In this document: positions 41,046-49,459 of the stretch, piece by piece | Numbering within the stretch: the stretch's first letter is position 1 | Layout of the letters: each line of letters starts with the position of its first letter | DNA from: Burkholderiaceae bacterium | GTDB lineage: Bacteria > Pseudomonadota > Gammaproteobacteria > Burkholderiales > Burkholderiaceae | Assembly: GCA_947450605.1 (NCBI GenBank) | Contig: CANFWB010000009.1 | Span: 1 to 51,742, forward strand | DNA length: 51,742 nt | Direction: 5' to 3' | The notes under the pieces: generated by a model | Database searches by the model: none | Told to the model about the DNA's origin: nothing | Seen by the model: the letters and a program-made list of their open reading frames with translations, nothing else | Translations under genes and position numbers: made by a program

Positions 41046-42199
41046 TGACAAACAGTCTTCGTCGTGGAAGTGTGGCTATCGTTGGTGCGGCTGAATCGGA
41101 ATTGGGCGTTTGCGCTCCTGGGACTACCCCGTATGATTTGATGGCTCAGGCAACGCATCGGGCTCTTGCGGATTGTGGTCTTCAGTTAAAAGATGTTGAT
41201 GGCGTCTTTACAGCCACCTCTCAGGCTCGCTTTTCCAGTCTGGGTCTTTGTGAATATTTGGGTCTCAAGCCTCGCTACCAAGACAACACTCAAATGGGTG
41301 GCTCTTCATTTATGTCCCACGTTGCCCATGCTATGGCGGCTCTGAATCATGGCTTATGTGATGTTGCCCTCATTGCCTACGGTAGCACTCAGAAATCGGT
41401 TAGTCGTGCTGCCGCTAGCCCTAGGGAGTACAACGCCTATGAGAGCCCTTACAAACCATTTTTACCTACTTCAGCCTATGCAATGGTTGCTGCAAGGCAT
41501 ATGTATCAATATGGCACTACGCGAGAGCAGTTGGCTGAAGTTGCCGTTGCCGCAAGGCAGTGGGCATTATTGAACCCGGCGGCCTGGGAGAAAAAATCAT
41601 TAAGTATTGATGAGGTGATTAATGCGCGCATGGTTAGCTCGCCACTCACCATTCGGGATTGCTGTTTAGTTACTGATGGTGGGGGTGCGATTATTTTGAC
41701 CACTGCCGCGCGCGCAAAAGATTTAAAGAAGCCACCAGTCTATGTATTAGGAGTGGGAGAGGAGCTTTCTCATATTGGCATTTCTGGAATGCCGGATTTA
41801 ACGGTAAGTGGTGCGGCTGTTTCGGGGCCGAAGGCTTATGCGATGGCAGGTATTACCCATCGAGAGGTTGATTTGGCGATGCTGTATGACGCCTTTACGA
41901 TCAATACTATTTTATTTTTGGAGGACCTGGGCTTTTGTGCCAAAGGTGAGGGCGGTGAGTTCGTGGCTAATGGCGGCATTGCTCCAGGCGGCCATTTTCC
42001 AGTGAATACGAATGGCGGCGGTTTGTCCTATTGCCATCCTGGTATGTACGGACTATTTTTGTTAATTGAGTCTGTTCGCCAGTTGCGGGGTGAGTGTGGC
42101 GAGCGACAGGTGGCAAATTGCAAGATTGCATTGGCGCATGGGAATGGCGGCGTACTGTCTAGTCAGGCTACAGTTATTCTCGGCGGCCATAATGATTAA
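41045..42199 (+). CDS. Thiolase-like (lipid-transfer/SCP-x type) protein without nucleophilic Cys
   Basis: A 384-residue thiolase-fold protein: VAIVGAAESELGV, LADCGLQLKDVDGVF, MGGSSFMSHVAHAMAALNHGLCDVALI, VDLAMLYDAFTINTIL, and the C-terminal ALAHGNGGVLSSQATVIL. At the place where thiolases have their acyl-accepting Cys (near residue 87) it has GGSSF, so classical thiolysis is not expected. Ltp-type homologues paired with DUF35 proteins act as aldolases that release a small fragment from a beta-hydroxyacyl-CoA. The adjacent DUF35 gene suggests the same here. Substrate unknown. Confidence 0.85.
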   Translation: MTNSLRRGSVAIVGAAESELGVCAPGTTPYDLMAQATHRALADCGLQLKDVDGVFTATSQARFSSLGLCEYLGLKPRYQDNTQMGGSSFMSHVAHAMAALNHGLCDVALIAYGSTQKSVSRAAASPREYNAYESPYKPFLPTSAYAMVAARHMYQYGTTREQLAEVAVAARQWALLNPAAWEKKSLSIDEVINARMVSSPLTIRDCCLVTDGGGAIILTTAARAKDLKKPPVYVLGVGEELSHIGISGMPDLTVSGAAVSGPKAYAMAGITHREVDLAMLYDAFTINTILFLEDLGFCAKGEGGEFVANGGIAPGGHFPVNTNGGGLSYCHPGMYGLFLLIESVRQLRGECGERQVANCKIALAHGNGGVLSSQATVILGGHND

Positions 42200-42273
42200 G
42201 ATTTTGTCTTAAGGAAGCGGTTGCCTTTTTCTTTGCAAGCTCATTAATGCTTCGTTGCTGAATGCTCATGGCT

Positions 42274-42475
42274 GCTACCGCCTCTAAAATAGGCCTACAA
42301 GGGTGACTTAGACACCTTTTTCGTTTACATTACTTCAATGACTAATTTCATACTCCGCAAAGAAAAGCTCAAGCCCGAATAGGGCTGGCTAATTTGGCGG
42401 GGAGATCATTGTTGCAATAACTGACCTCACTTATAGGGAGCGTGTGCACTGGATTTCTCTAGTATTGACCTGATG
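42274..42475 (+). repeat. Right copy of the divergent direct repeat (HIT remnant plus upstream DNA)
   Basis: This fills most of the gap 42200-42485 after the thiolase-like gene. It matches 29841-30109 in order and direction, including the bases before the gene (accgc, ctaaa, caagggtgacttag, ttcgtttacatt). The two copies bracket the catabolic block. Many substitutions separate them, so the duplication is old or the copies come from related strains. Boundaries are by eye. Confidence 0.75.
42338..42475 (+). pseudogene. Decayed copy of the HIT family gene
   Basis: ATG ACT AAT at 42338 opens a frame parallel to the intact HIT gene at 29903 (MTNFILRKEKLKPE against MTNCVLCKEGLKPE) but stops at a TAG after 14 codons. 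Further similarity continues out of frame (ctaatttggcgggga, then cttatagggagcgtg and ctctagt), with about 70 bases missing inside. The histidine-triad half is absent. It ends just before the GGDEF/EAL gene. Confidence 0.85.
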
Positions 42476-42485
42476 CCAATTAAAC

Positions 42486-44882
42486 ATGACAGCCTCTAAT
42501 TTTATCTTTGCCTTATTTTTATTTTTTGGCATGTTTTCTTTTGCTGGTGCAACGTTGTTGCTTATGCAGTTCAGGAAGAATAGACCGCTTTATATTACCT
42601 ATTGGACTATTGGGGCTATCAGTATATGTATTGGAGTCTCCCTCCTTTCGTTTAGCGCAGATTTACCTGAATGGCTTGGGTATAAGATAAGTAACGGTTT
42701 TACTTTTGCGGCAGCCGTTCTATTTAATTACTCCTTATCTTGTTTAACGGGCAGGAGTAATCCCTTGAAAAAGGGGGTCATCATTAGTTTTTCTATGGCA
42801 ATGATCTTAATTGGTGTGCTCGTAATTGTGAGTAAGTATTTTGGATCGAGATATCAGCCGGCGGTGATCGCAATAGTTACCATGGCGATAAGTTTTTATG
42901 GCCTTAAACTCAGCTACCAATTTTACAAAAAAAGCAAAATTTTTCTTGCGGCGATCCTTAGCATCATTTATGCGATGGGGGCTCTAGTTTGGAGTATCCG
43001 CGCGGTGATGGTGCTGTTCTTTGGTATTGGATTTGCGTTCGAAGGGGGAGCCTTCAATGCCATCTCCTTTATTTGCTTATTAGTTCTTGGAATATTTAGG
43101 TTCATGGTTTTTGCCGGTCTTGTGATGACAATTTCTGAGAATGAAAGGGAGCGTTTAACTGTACAAATTCATCAACATAATTTGGACATTGCAAAGCAAA
43201 ATACCACTCGCTCCGAAGAAAAATTACGTCATATTCTTAATGCTACTGGCGAGGGCATCTGGGACTGGAACATCCTCACTGGTGAGGTCAAACACAACCA
43301 ACGCTGGATTGAGTTGCTGGGCGAAGACCCAAAGCAAACCTACTTCTCAGTTGAAGACTTTAAAAACCGCATCCATCCTGAAGATGCTCATTTTGTACTT
43401 GAGCGCATTAATGTATCCCTGGTTACCGGTAAGGAGTACCACGCCCAGTACCGCATGATTCGAGAGGATGGCCAAGTACTATGGATGGAAGACAAAGGGG
43501 CGATTGTCGAGCGCTCAGATACGGGTGAACCACTGCGGATGGTTGGCGCCATTACCGATATTAGCGATCAAAAGGCTTCCCAGGAAAAAATTCAAGAGCT
43601 GATCTTTTTTGATGCCTTAACCAAGCTGCCTAATCGACAGTATATTCAAGACCGGATTGTGCGTACGATCCATGATTCGGTTCGCAATAAAACCTTTTCT
43701 GGCTTGATGTATTTGGATTTAGATAACTTTAAAAATATCAATGACACCTATGGACATTACGTCGGTGATATTTTGCTTAAAGAGTTTGGTGCCCGTATTC
43801 AGAAGGCGATTCGGCCTAAAGATATTGTGGCCCGCATTGGCGGGGATGAGTATTTAATCTTGTTTGAGGAGATTGGCCCTCAATTAGAGGAGGCTCAAAA
43901 AATCCTTGAAGAAGCCATTGAGCGCATATTAGAAGGCTTCTCTGAGCACTTTGATCTAGGGGAGGGTGTTTACGTCCATGCCCAAGCCAGTATTGGGGTG
44001 GTCATCTTTGGTGATGAGGCGAGCCAATTTGATGAGATATTAAAGTATGCTGATCTGGCGATGTATGCGGCTAAGAGTGACCCCCACCTGAACTACCGTT
44101 TCTTTGACGCTAGCTTAATGGAGCAATTTACTCAAAAAAGTGATTATCTCTTGCGCCTTAGAAATGCCTGTGCCTTTAAGCAGCTCATCACTGCGTATCA
44201 GCCCGTAGTCGATCGTCATCAAGCTATCGTCGGTTACGAGGCGCTAGCACGATGGCATGATCCTGAATTCGGCCTAGTGATGCCTGATGACTTCATCCCC
44301 TTTGCTGAGAAAAATGGCTTGATTGTGGAGGTGGGTAACGCCATCATTGGACACCTGTTAAATGATCGGTCACTGTGGGATCAGTCAACTGGCGACAAGC
44401 CTTTTGCGGTAATGATCAATATCAGCGCCCATCAGTTAATGAGCTTGGGCTTCGCCAAGCAATTTGTAGCTAGCTGTAATCAGCATGGGGTTCCGATGGA
44501 TCGAATCCATCTGGAGATCACCGAGAGTATTTATCTAGAGGACATAGATATGGCTTTAGAGGTGATGGCCTATCTAGCTAAGCAAGGCGTCCAATTTGCC
44601 CTGGATGACTTTGGTACAGGCTTTTCTTCTCTAAGCTATCTGCAAAAGCTCCCCATTCAATATCTGAAGATTGATAAATCCTTTGTAGTCAATCTCGGGG
44701 CCAGTCCGGATGATGAGGCTATTGCCAGCAATGTGCTCAGATTAGCCCGTGGTCTTGGGCTGAAGGTGATTGCTGAAGGGGTGGAGACCCAAGCTCAGTT
44801 TGAGTGGCTCCACTCTAAAGGCTGTGACTTTTTCCAGGGATGGTATTTTGGTAAGCCTAGTCAAAACTTAGTAGTGCAATAG
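42486..44882 (+). CDS. Membrane-bound PAS-GGDEF-EAL cyclic-di-GMP protein
   Basis: A 798-residue protein. Residues 1-225 contain about seven hydrophobic segments (unrecognised sensor module). A PAS/PAC domain follows (about 245-365, EGIWDWNILTGEVKHN, GAITDISDQK). The GGDEF domain has GGDEY near residue 452, a permitted variant of the diguanylate cyclase motif. The EAL domain starts at GYEALARW near 583 and keeps NISAHQL, LEITES, LDDFGTGFSSL, KIDKSFV and AEGVETQ, so phosphodiesterase activity looks intact. Net direction of c-di-GMP change cannot be told. The start ATG directly follows the HIT remnant and lacks a clear Shine-Dalgarno sequence. Confidence 0.93.
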   Translation: MTASNFIFALFLFFGMFSFAGATLLLMQFRKNRPLYITYWTIGAISICIGVSLLSFSADLPEWLGYKISNGFTFAAAVLFNYSLSCLTGRSNPLKKGVIISFSMAMILIGVLVIVSKYFGSRYQPAVIAIVTMAISFYGLKLSYQFYKKSKIFLAAILSIIYAMGALVWSIRAVMVLFFGIGFAFEGGAFNAISFICLLVLGIFRFMVFAGLVMTISENERERLTVQIHQHNLDIAKQNTTRSEEKLRHILNATGEGIWDWNILTGEVKHNQRWIELLGEDPKQTYFSVEDFKNRIHPEDAHFVLERINVSLVTGKEYHAQYRMIREDGQVLWMEDKGAIVERSDTGEPLRMVGAITDISDQKASQEKIQELIFFDALTKLPNRQYIQDRIVRTIHDSVRNKTFSGLMYLDLDNFKNINDTYGHYVGDILLKEFGARIQKAIRPKDIVARIGGDEYLILFEEIGPQLEEAQKILEEAIERILEGFSEHFDLGEGVYVHAQASIGVVIFGDEASQFDEILKYADLAMYAAKSDPHLNYRFFDASLMEQFTQKSDYLLRLRNACAFKQLITAYQPVVDRHQAIVGYEALARWHDPEFGLVMPDDFIPFAEKNGLIVEVGNAIIGHLLNDRSLWDQSTGDKPFAVMINISAHQLMSLGFAKQFVASCNQHGVPMDRIHLEITESIYLEDIDMALEVMAYLAKQGVQFALDDFGTGFSSLSYLQKLPIQYLKIDKSFVVNLGASPDDEAIASNVLRLARGLGLKVIAEGVETQAQFEWLHSKGCDFFQGWYFGKPSQNLVVQ

Positions 44883-44905
44883 CCTCGCAGGCTGATGGCA
44901 TTACT

Positions 44906-45337
44906 CTAAATGAGTTTCTGAAGTGCCTCTAGGTATTGTTCAGGGTTTAGTGCCCGACCTTCACGCTGCGCTTCCCACATCACTTGCCCAAGACATTCCA
45001 TCATGGCGTGTTGCGCTTCATGTTCAGAGCCTAATTTCTTGGTGAGTTTTTCTGCAATGGCTTTAATGCCAGGCGGCTGATCAATCGAGATTTGCTCACT
45101 GATGGATAGATGCATGGAGAGGTGCAAGAAGGGATTGGTCTCACCGCGTTCTGGGGTGTAGTCTTGTGCAATGGCGCCTTCTGGGTCCGCTAAGAGGGTG
45201 TGATATTCCGGATGTTGGACCATCCAGTCACTAGCAAGCGTTTCCATGGACGTCAGAATATGACTCTCTGTTTTCTTTTTCCAAGTGTCACAGAAAAAAC
45301 GACGCACTTCTTCGCGGGTGGGGTTAAATATCGCCAC
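44906..45337 (-). CDS. DUF1841 family protein
   Basis: 143 residues from GTG 45337, preferred because AAGGAAAA lies upstream and family members begin near FNPTREEVRRFF; an ATG at 45385 would add 16 residues inside nth. Conserved parts are RRFFCDTW, DWMVQHPEYH and the strongly conserved NPFLHLSMHLSISEQISIDQPPGI. DUF1841 proteins are common in beta- and gammaproteobacteria; no function is known. It overlaps the nth end by 14 bases, so it belongs to the rsxB-nth unit. It converges with the GGDEF/EAL gene. Confidence 0.85.
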   Translation of the reverse strand: MAIFNPTREEVRRFFCDTWKKKTESHILTSMETLASDWMVQHPEYHTLLADPEGAIAQDYTPERGETNPFLHLSMHLSISEQISIDQPPGIKAIAEKLTKKLGSEHEAQHAMMECLGQVMWEAQREGRALNPEQYLEALQKLI

Positions 45338-45983
45338 GAACTTTTCCTTTGCCAGTTTTTTGTTTAAATTCGCACAGTGGTTCAACTATGCATTGTTCAC
45401 AATCGGGGTTGCGCGCTTTACAGGTGTATCTGCCATGCAGAATAAGCCAGTGATGAGCATCTTGTAAAAACTCTTTTGGTACGCGTTTGAGAAGCTGTTC
45501 TTCAACCTTCACGACATCCTTACCAGGCGCTAAGCCGGTACGATTGGAGACTCTAAAAATATGGGTATCGACTGCCATAGTCGGTTGTCCAAAAGCAGTA
45601 TTCAGAATTACGTTGGCTGTTTTTCTACCAACACCTGGGAGTGCCTCTAAGTCTTCTCGATTTTGTGGGACTTCACCGCCATGCAGATCCAGTAGAAGTC
45701 GACAAGTCTCTTGAATATGTCGACCTTTAGAGTTAAATAGACCAATGTGCTGAATATAAGGCTTAACGCCTTCCTCACCCAGGTCAAGCAGGGCTTGGGG
45801 CGTATTGGCAATCTGAAAGAGTTTTTTCGTACCTTTGTTTACTGAGATATCCGTAGCTTGTGCAGACAGCAATACAGCAATGAGTAACTCAAAAGGTGAG
45901 CTGTATTCCAACTCGGTCTCTGGGTGGGGATTATTTTCCCGGAGTAGCTCAAAGAAAGTCTGGCGCTTTTCGAGATTCATCAT
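45324..45983 (-). CDS. nth: Endonuclease III (DNA glycosylase/AP lyase)
   Basis: This 219-residue base-excision repair enzyme removes oxidised pyrimidines. The helix-hairpin-helix LPGVGRKTANVIL contains catalytic Lys121, and Asp139 is in VDTHIFRVSNR, matching the E. coli pair. The C-terminal [4Fe-4S] ligands follow the C-x6-C-x2-C-x5-C pattern (CKARNPDC, CIVEPLC). Its ATG overlaps the stop of the RsxB-like gene (ATGA). Confidence 0.96.
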   Translation of the reverse strand: MMNLEKRQTFFELLRENNPHPETELEYSSPFELLIAVLLSAQATDISVNKGTKKLFQIANTPQALLDLGEEGVKPYIQHIGLFNSKGRHIQETCRLLLDLHGGEVPQNREDLEALPGVGRKTANVILNTAFGQPTMAVDTHIFRVSNRTGLAPGKDVVKVEEQLLKRVPKEFLQDAHHWLILHGRYTCKARNPDCEQCIVEPLCEFKQKTGKGKVRGDI

Positions 45984-46672
45984 TTCTTTTGCTGTGCCCT
46001 AGCTATCGCAGCGGCAATAATGGCGCGCTTTCTTTCTTGTTCTTTTTTGGCCTCTTCTGATTCTGGATTCTCAGCATTGACGACAACTAATTTAGCGGCA
46101 GCCTTCTTTGCCAGGCGCTCGTCGTTGTCACGTTGCTCACGATCCAATCGGACACCACGTTTTTCATATCGTGTGCGTGCAGTTTGCGCCAATTCCGGTG
46201 ACCAGGCATTCCAACCTGTTTTATTTTCAGTGATGTCAATCATGGTGATGCAGTCTACGGGGCAGGGAGGAATGCAGAGATCGCATCCAGTGCACCAATC
46301 ACTTAAGACCACATGCATCTGCTTGGAAGCTCCGACAATCGCATCCACCGGACAAGCCTGAATGCACAAGGTGCAGCCAATGCAGGTCTTCGGGTCAATC
46401 AAGGCCACTGGCCGTGGGCGTTCCATTCCGCACTCAGGATTGATGCTGGGGTGTAGCTCAAAGGCGTCCTGTGGGAAGATTGGCGCAAGGATAGCGCTAA
46501 GTCTTTGAATACCCTCTACGCCCCCAGGAGGGCAGCGGTTAGGTAAGACTTCGCCCGTTGCTAGTGCCTCTGCATAGGCTCGGCAATCCGGATAGCTGCA
46601 TTTGGTGCATTGGGTTTGCGGAAGTACGTCCTCGAGACGATCTGCAAGTTCTTTCGTCTGCTGGATGTTCAT
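45980..46672 (-). CDS. rsxB: RnfB/RsxB-like ferredoxin without membrane anchor
   Basis: A 230-residue iron-sulfur protein. A 4Fe-4S cluster-binding domain lies at the N-terminus (CTKCSYPDCRAYAEA, NRCPPGG), then two ferredoxin-type motifs (CIGCTLCIQACP and CTGCDLCIPPCP), and a Lys/Glu/Ala-rich tail. RnfB/RsxB subunits normally start with a membrane helix and work with RnfACDGE; here the protein starts directly at the cluster domain and no other rnf gene is present. It overlaps nth, itself an Fe-S enzyme, so an electron-supply or repair-linked role is possible but unproven. Confidence 0.88.
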   Translation of the reverse strand: MNIQQTKELADRLEDVLPQTQCTKCSYPDCRAYAEALATGEVLPNRCPPGGVEGIQRLSAILAPIFPQDAFELHPSINPECGMERPRPVALIDPKTCIGCTLCIQACPVDAIVGASKQMHVVLSDWCTGCDLCIPPCPVDCITMIDITENKTGWNAWSPELAQTARTRYEKRGVRLDREQRDNDERLAKKAAAKLVVVNAENPESEEAKKEQERKRAIIAAAIARAQQKK

Positions 46673-46699
46673 TGCAATTGATATGTCCTAAAACTAGAA

Positions 46700-46719
46700 G
46701 CGCGACCCTTGAGTCGCGC
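46700..46719 (-). terminator. Terminator-like hairpin after the PHB depolymerase gene
   Basis: A 7-base stem gcgcgac/gtcgcgc (46700-46706, 46713-46719) with a 6-base loop lies 8 bases beyond the gene's stop. On the minus strand a T-rich stretch (CTAGTTTT) follows only after a few bases, so it is a moderate terminator. Confidence 0.6.
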
Positions 46720-46726
46720 CACTGTT

Positions 46727-48025
46727 TTATGCAGACTTTGAACCTTCTAGTTTTGGAGGTCTAGCACGAGTTTTCTTTTGCACGCTTTGGTGTTCACGAA
46801 TAAAGGATTTAATTTTTGGGTAAACCTTTTCACGCCAACGACGACCAGAGAAGATACCGTAGTGACCAGCACCCTCAACTTCGTAATGATCTTTAGAGGC
46901 CTTTGGAATCCCCGCGCATAGGTCATGTGCTGAGCGAGTTTGTCCGCTACCAGAAATATCATCCAATTCACCTTCAACAGTGAGGAGGGCGGTTTTCTTA
47001 ATATCTTGGGGCTTCACTAAGTCACCAGCAACTGACCAGGTGCCATTCGGTAATGAATAGTCTTGGAATACGGTCTTAATGGTGTCCAAGTAAAACTGCG
47101 CATCCATATCCAGTACTGCGTTGTACTCATCGTAAAAGCGAATGTGAGATTCCGCATCCAATTCATCGCCACGCACTAAGTTTTGGAAATAGTCCCAATG
47201 TGACTGCAAGTGATTCTGTGGGTTCATGGCGATAAAGCCAGTATGTTGCAAGAATCCTGGATACACCTTGCGACCAGCGCCTGGATAGCTCGGCGGTACC
47301 TTGTAAATCACATGGCTTTCAAACCAGTCGTAAGACTTTTGATCGGCCAGGTTATTTACTGCGGTTGGAGACTTGCGTGCATCGATTGGGCCACCCATCA
47401 TGATCATCGAGGCAGGTGTTTTTTCACCAGCAGTCGCCATCAAAGAGATTGCGCCTAATGTCGGAACAGTTGGCTGGCATACGGAAATCACATGTAAATT
47501 CTCGGCGCCGATAGCGCGGATGAAATCTTGAACATAGTGAACGTAGTCATCCAAACTAAAGCTACCATCCTCGGCCGGAACAATGCGAGCATCAATCCAG
47601 TCGGTAATGTAAACCTTGTGGTCTTGCAGTAGGGTGCGTACGGTATCGCGCAGCAAAGTAGAGTGGTGTCCAGACAGCGGTGCTACGACCAATACGGTTG
47701 GATCCTCTTTTAACTTCTTAATAACGTCAAGATCATCAGAGAATCGTTTGAAGCGAATTAAATTGCAAAATGGCTTGGCAACAATGGTTCTTTCATGAAT
47801 CGCCACTTCGCGACCATGAGCTTGTATGGAGCGAATACCAAATTCTGGCTTTTTGTAGTTCTTGCCCAGACGATAGAGGAGTTCATAGCTAGCAGCTAAG
47901 CGATCGGATCCCGGAATTTTGGAGGCTGGATTTGAAGCATTGATAAATGCTTCAGAGGCTGCACGAGCCCAAGAACTCACGGGTTGAAGTAGCGCTTTTT
48001 GAAATTCGTGTAACTGATATAGCAT
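46727..48025 (-). CDS. phaZ: Intracellular polyhydroxybutyrate depolymerase
   Basis: This 432-residue enzyme mobilises stored PHB granules in the cytoplasm. It has the alpha/beta-hydrolase layout with the catalytic cysteine Cys183 in VISVCQPTVPTLG, the same number as in Ralstonia PhaZ1, and later LLTVEGELDDISGSGQ and GAGHYGIFSGRRWRE carrying the Asp and His. AGGAGG precedes the ATG. No signal peptide. PHA synthase genes are not in the window. The tail is basic (KKTRARPPKLEGSK). Confidence 0.93.
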   Translation of the reverse strand: MLYQLHEFQKALLQPVSSWARAASEAFINASNPASKIPGSDRLAASYELLYRLGKNYKKPEFGIRSIQAHGREVAIHERTIVAKPFCNLIRFKRFSDDLDVIKKLKEDPTVLVVAPLSGHHSTLLRDTVRTLLQDHKVYITDWIDARIVPAEDGSFSLDDYVHYVQDFIRAIGAENLHVISVCQPTVPTLGAISLMATAGEKTPASMIMMGGPIDARKSPTAVNNLADQKSYDWFESHVIYKVPPSYPGAGRKVYPGFLQHTGFIAMNPQNHLQSHWDYFQNLVRGDELDAESHIRFYDEYNAVLDMDAQFYLDTIKTVFQDYSLPNGTWSVAGDLVKPQDIKKTALLTVEGELDDISGSGQTRSAHDLCAGIPKASKDHYEVEGAGHYGIFSGRRWREKVYPKIKSFIREHQSVQKKTRARPPKLEGSKSA

Positions 48026-48077
48026 GGTGCCTCCTGATAATTCAGTGTAACCGCTTATTACGCGTTGTTACGAGTCA

Positions 48078-49277
48078 TTACGCCAATACGCGGGCTATTG
48101 CCTTAGCTACCTTATCAATATTTTTAGTATTGAGGGCAGCCACACAAATACGACCAGTGGAGAGGGCATAAATGCCATCTTCCTTTTGTAAGCGCTCTAC
48201 TTGCTCGGCACTTAAGCCAGAGTAAGAAAACATGCCACGCTGTGCTTCGATAAAAGCGAAGTCTTGCTTAACGCCAGCAGCAGCGAGTTTTTCTACGAGC
48301 CCATGACGCATTGCCTTAATACGATCACGCATCTCAGCCAATTCATCTTCCCAAAGTTTTCTCAGTTCTGGTGAATTGAGAACGGCGGCTGCAATAGCGG
48401 CACCATGCGTTGGAGGATTAGAGTAATTCGTGCGAATCACGCGCTTTAATTGCGACAGTACGCGAGTGGATTCATCTTTACTTTGGGTCACGATGGACAG
48501 TGCACCTACGCGCTCACCATAGAGCGAGAAAGATTTCGAGAATGAGCTGGAAACAAAGAACGACATGCCGGATTCAGCAAACAAACGAACGGCGATGCCA
48601 TCTTGCTCAATCCCAGCTGCAAAGCCTTGGTAAGCCATATCCAAAAACGGAATGAGTTCTTTAGTTTTGCAGATCTCAATCACCTGACGCCATTGCGCTT
48701 CAGTAATATCGGCGCCGGTTGGGTTGTGACAGCAAGCGTGTAGCAACACGGTGGTGTACTTCGGGAAAGACTCTAAAGACTTCACCATGCCATCAAAATC
48801 AACGCCACGTGTTTTGCCATCGAAGTAGGTGTACTCAATCACTTCAAATCCAGCGGACTCAAAAATGCCACGGTGGTTTTCCCAGGTGGGATTGCTGATT
48901 GCGCAAGGGGCATTCAGATTCAGACGCTTAATAAAGTCTGCGCCAACGCGCAATGCGCCAGTTCCACCAAGACACTCAGCAGTCACGACGCGACCATCTT
49001 TAATCAAAGCGGAGTCAGCACCAAACAAGAGGTTCTGTACTGCGCTGTTATAGGGGTTTGGACCTTCAATAGGAATATAGCTACGAGGTGAGTGTTTAGC
49101 CACAATCGCTTCTTCTGCCTGAATCACTGCCTTCAAAAGAGGCACCTTGCCTTCGTCGGTGTAATAAACACCAACCCCGAGGTTGACCTTGTCTGCGCGT
49201 TGATCGGCGACATAGGCTTCTGTGAGGCCAAAAATAGGGTCTTTAGGGGCTAGTTGGACTGAAGTAAAAAGGTTCAT
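48078..49277 (-). CDS. tyrB: Aromatic amino acid/aspartate aminotransferase
   Basis: A 399-residue class I PLP aminotransferase of the AspC/TyrB group: VNLGVGVYYTDEG, YIPIEGPNPYNSAVQNLLFG, SNPTWENHRGIF, HACCHNPTGADIT, and the PLP-lysine stretch SSSFSKSFSLYGERVG. It moves amino groups between aspartate, tyrosine or phenylalanine and 2-oxoglutarate. AspC versus TyrB specificity cannot be settled from motifs. It is divergent from uvrB over a 182-base gap. Confidence 0.92.
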   Translation of the reverse strand: MNLFTSVQLAPKDPIFGLTEAYVADQRADKVNLGVGVYYTDEGKVPLLKAVIQAEEAIVAKHSPRSYIPIEGPNPYNSAVQNLLFGADSALIKDGRVVTAECLGGTGALRVGADFIKRLNLNAPCAISNPTWENHRGIFESAGFEVIEYTYFDGKTRGVDFDGMVKSLESFPKYTTVLLHACCHNPTGADITEAQWRQVIEICKTKELIPFLDMAYQGFAAGIEQDGIAVRLFAESGMSFFVSSSFSKSFSLYGERVGALSIVTQSKDESTRVLSQLKRVIRTNYSNPPTHGAAIAAAVLNSPELRKLWEDELAEMRDRIKAMRHGLVEKLAAAGVKQDFAFIEAQRGMFSYSGLSAEQVERLQKEDGIYALSTGRICVAALNTKNIDKVAKAIARVLA

Positions 49278-49459
49278 TTGGAAATTAGAAGGGGTGTAAA
49301 AGGTAAATAAAGGGCGTATTTCAGTATTAATTGACGTTAAATTCAGCTAAATTTGCTTTAAGTGACTGTTTTCGAGTCTAGATTCAACTATTTCCGAATA
49401 AAAACGGCAAAATCAGTGTTTGTACAAAATTCGCTGTGCACTAAAAACGTACAGGTGAA

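Noticed and set aside
30433..42199. Classical integrative element or transposon carrying the catabolic block
   Set aside because: No integrase, transposase, tRNA or short perfect terminal repeats are visible; only the divergent HIT duplication brackets it.
49300..49459. LexA (SOS) box upstream of uvrB
   Set aside because: CTGT and ACAG half-sites occur (for example near 49434 and 49449), but not with the 8-base spacing of CTGT-N8-ACAG. The TTTGTACAAA palindrome at 49419-49428 is not a LexA site.
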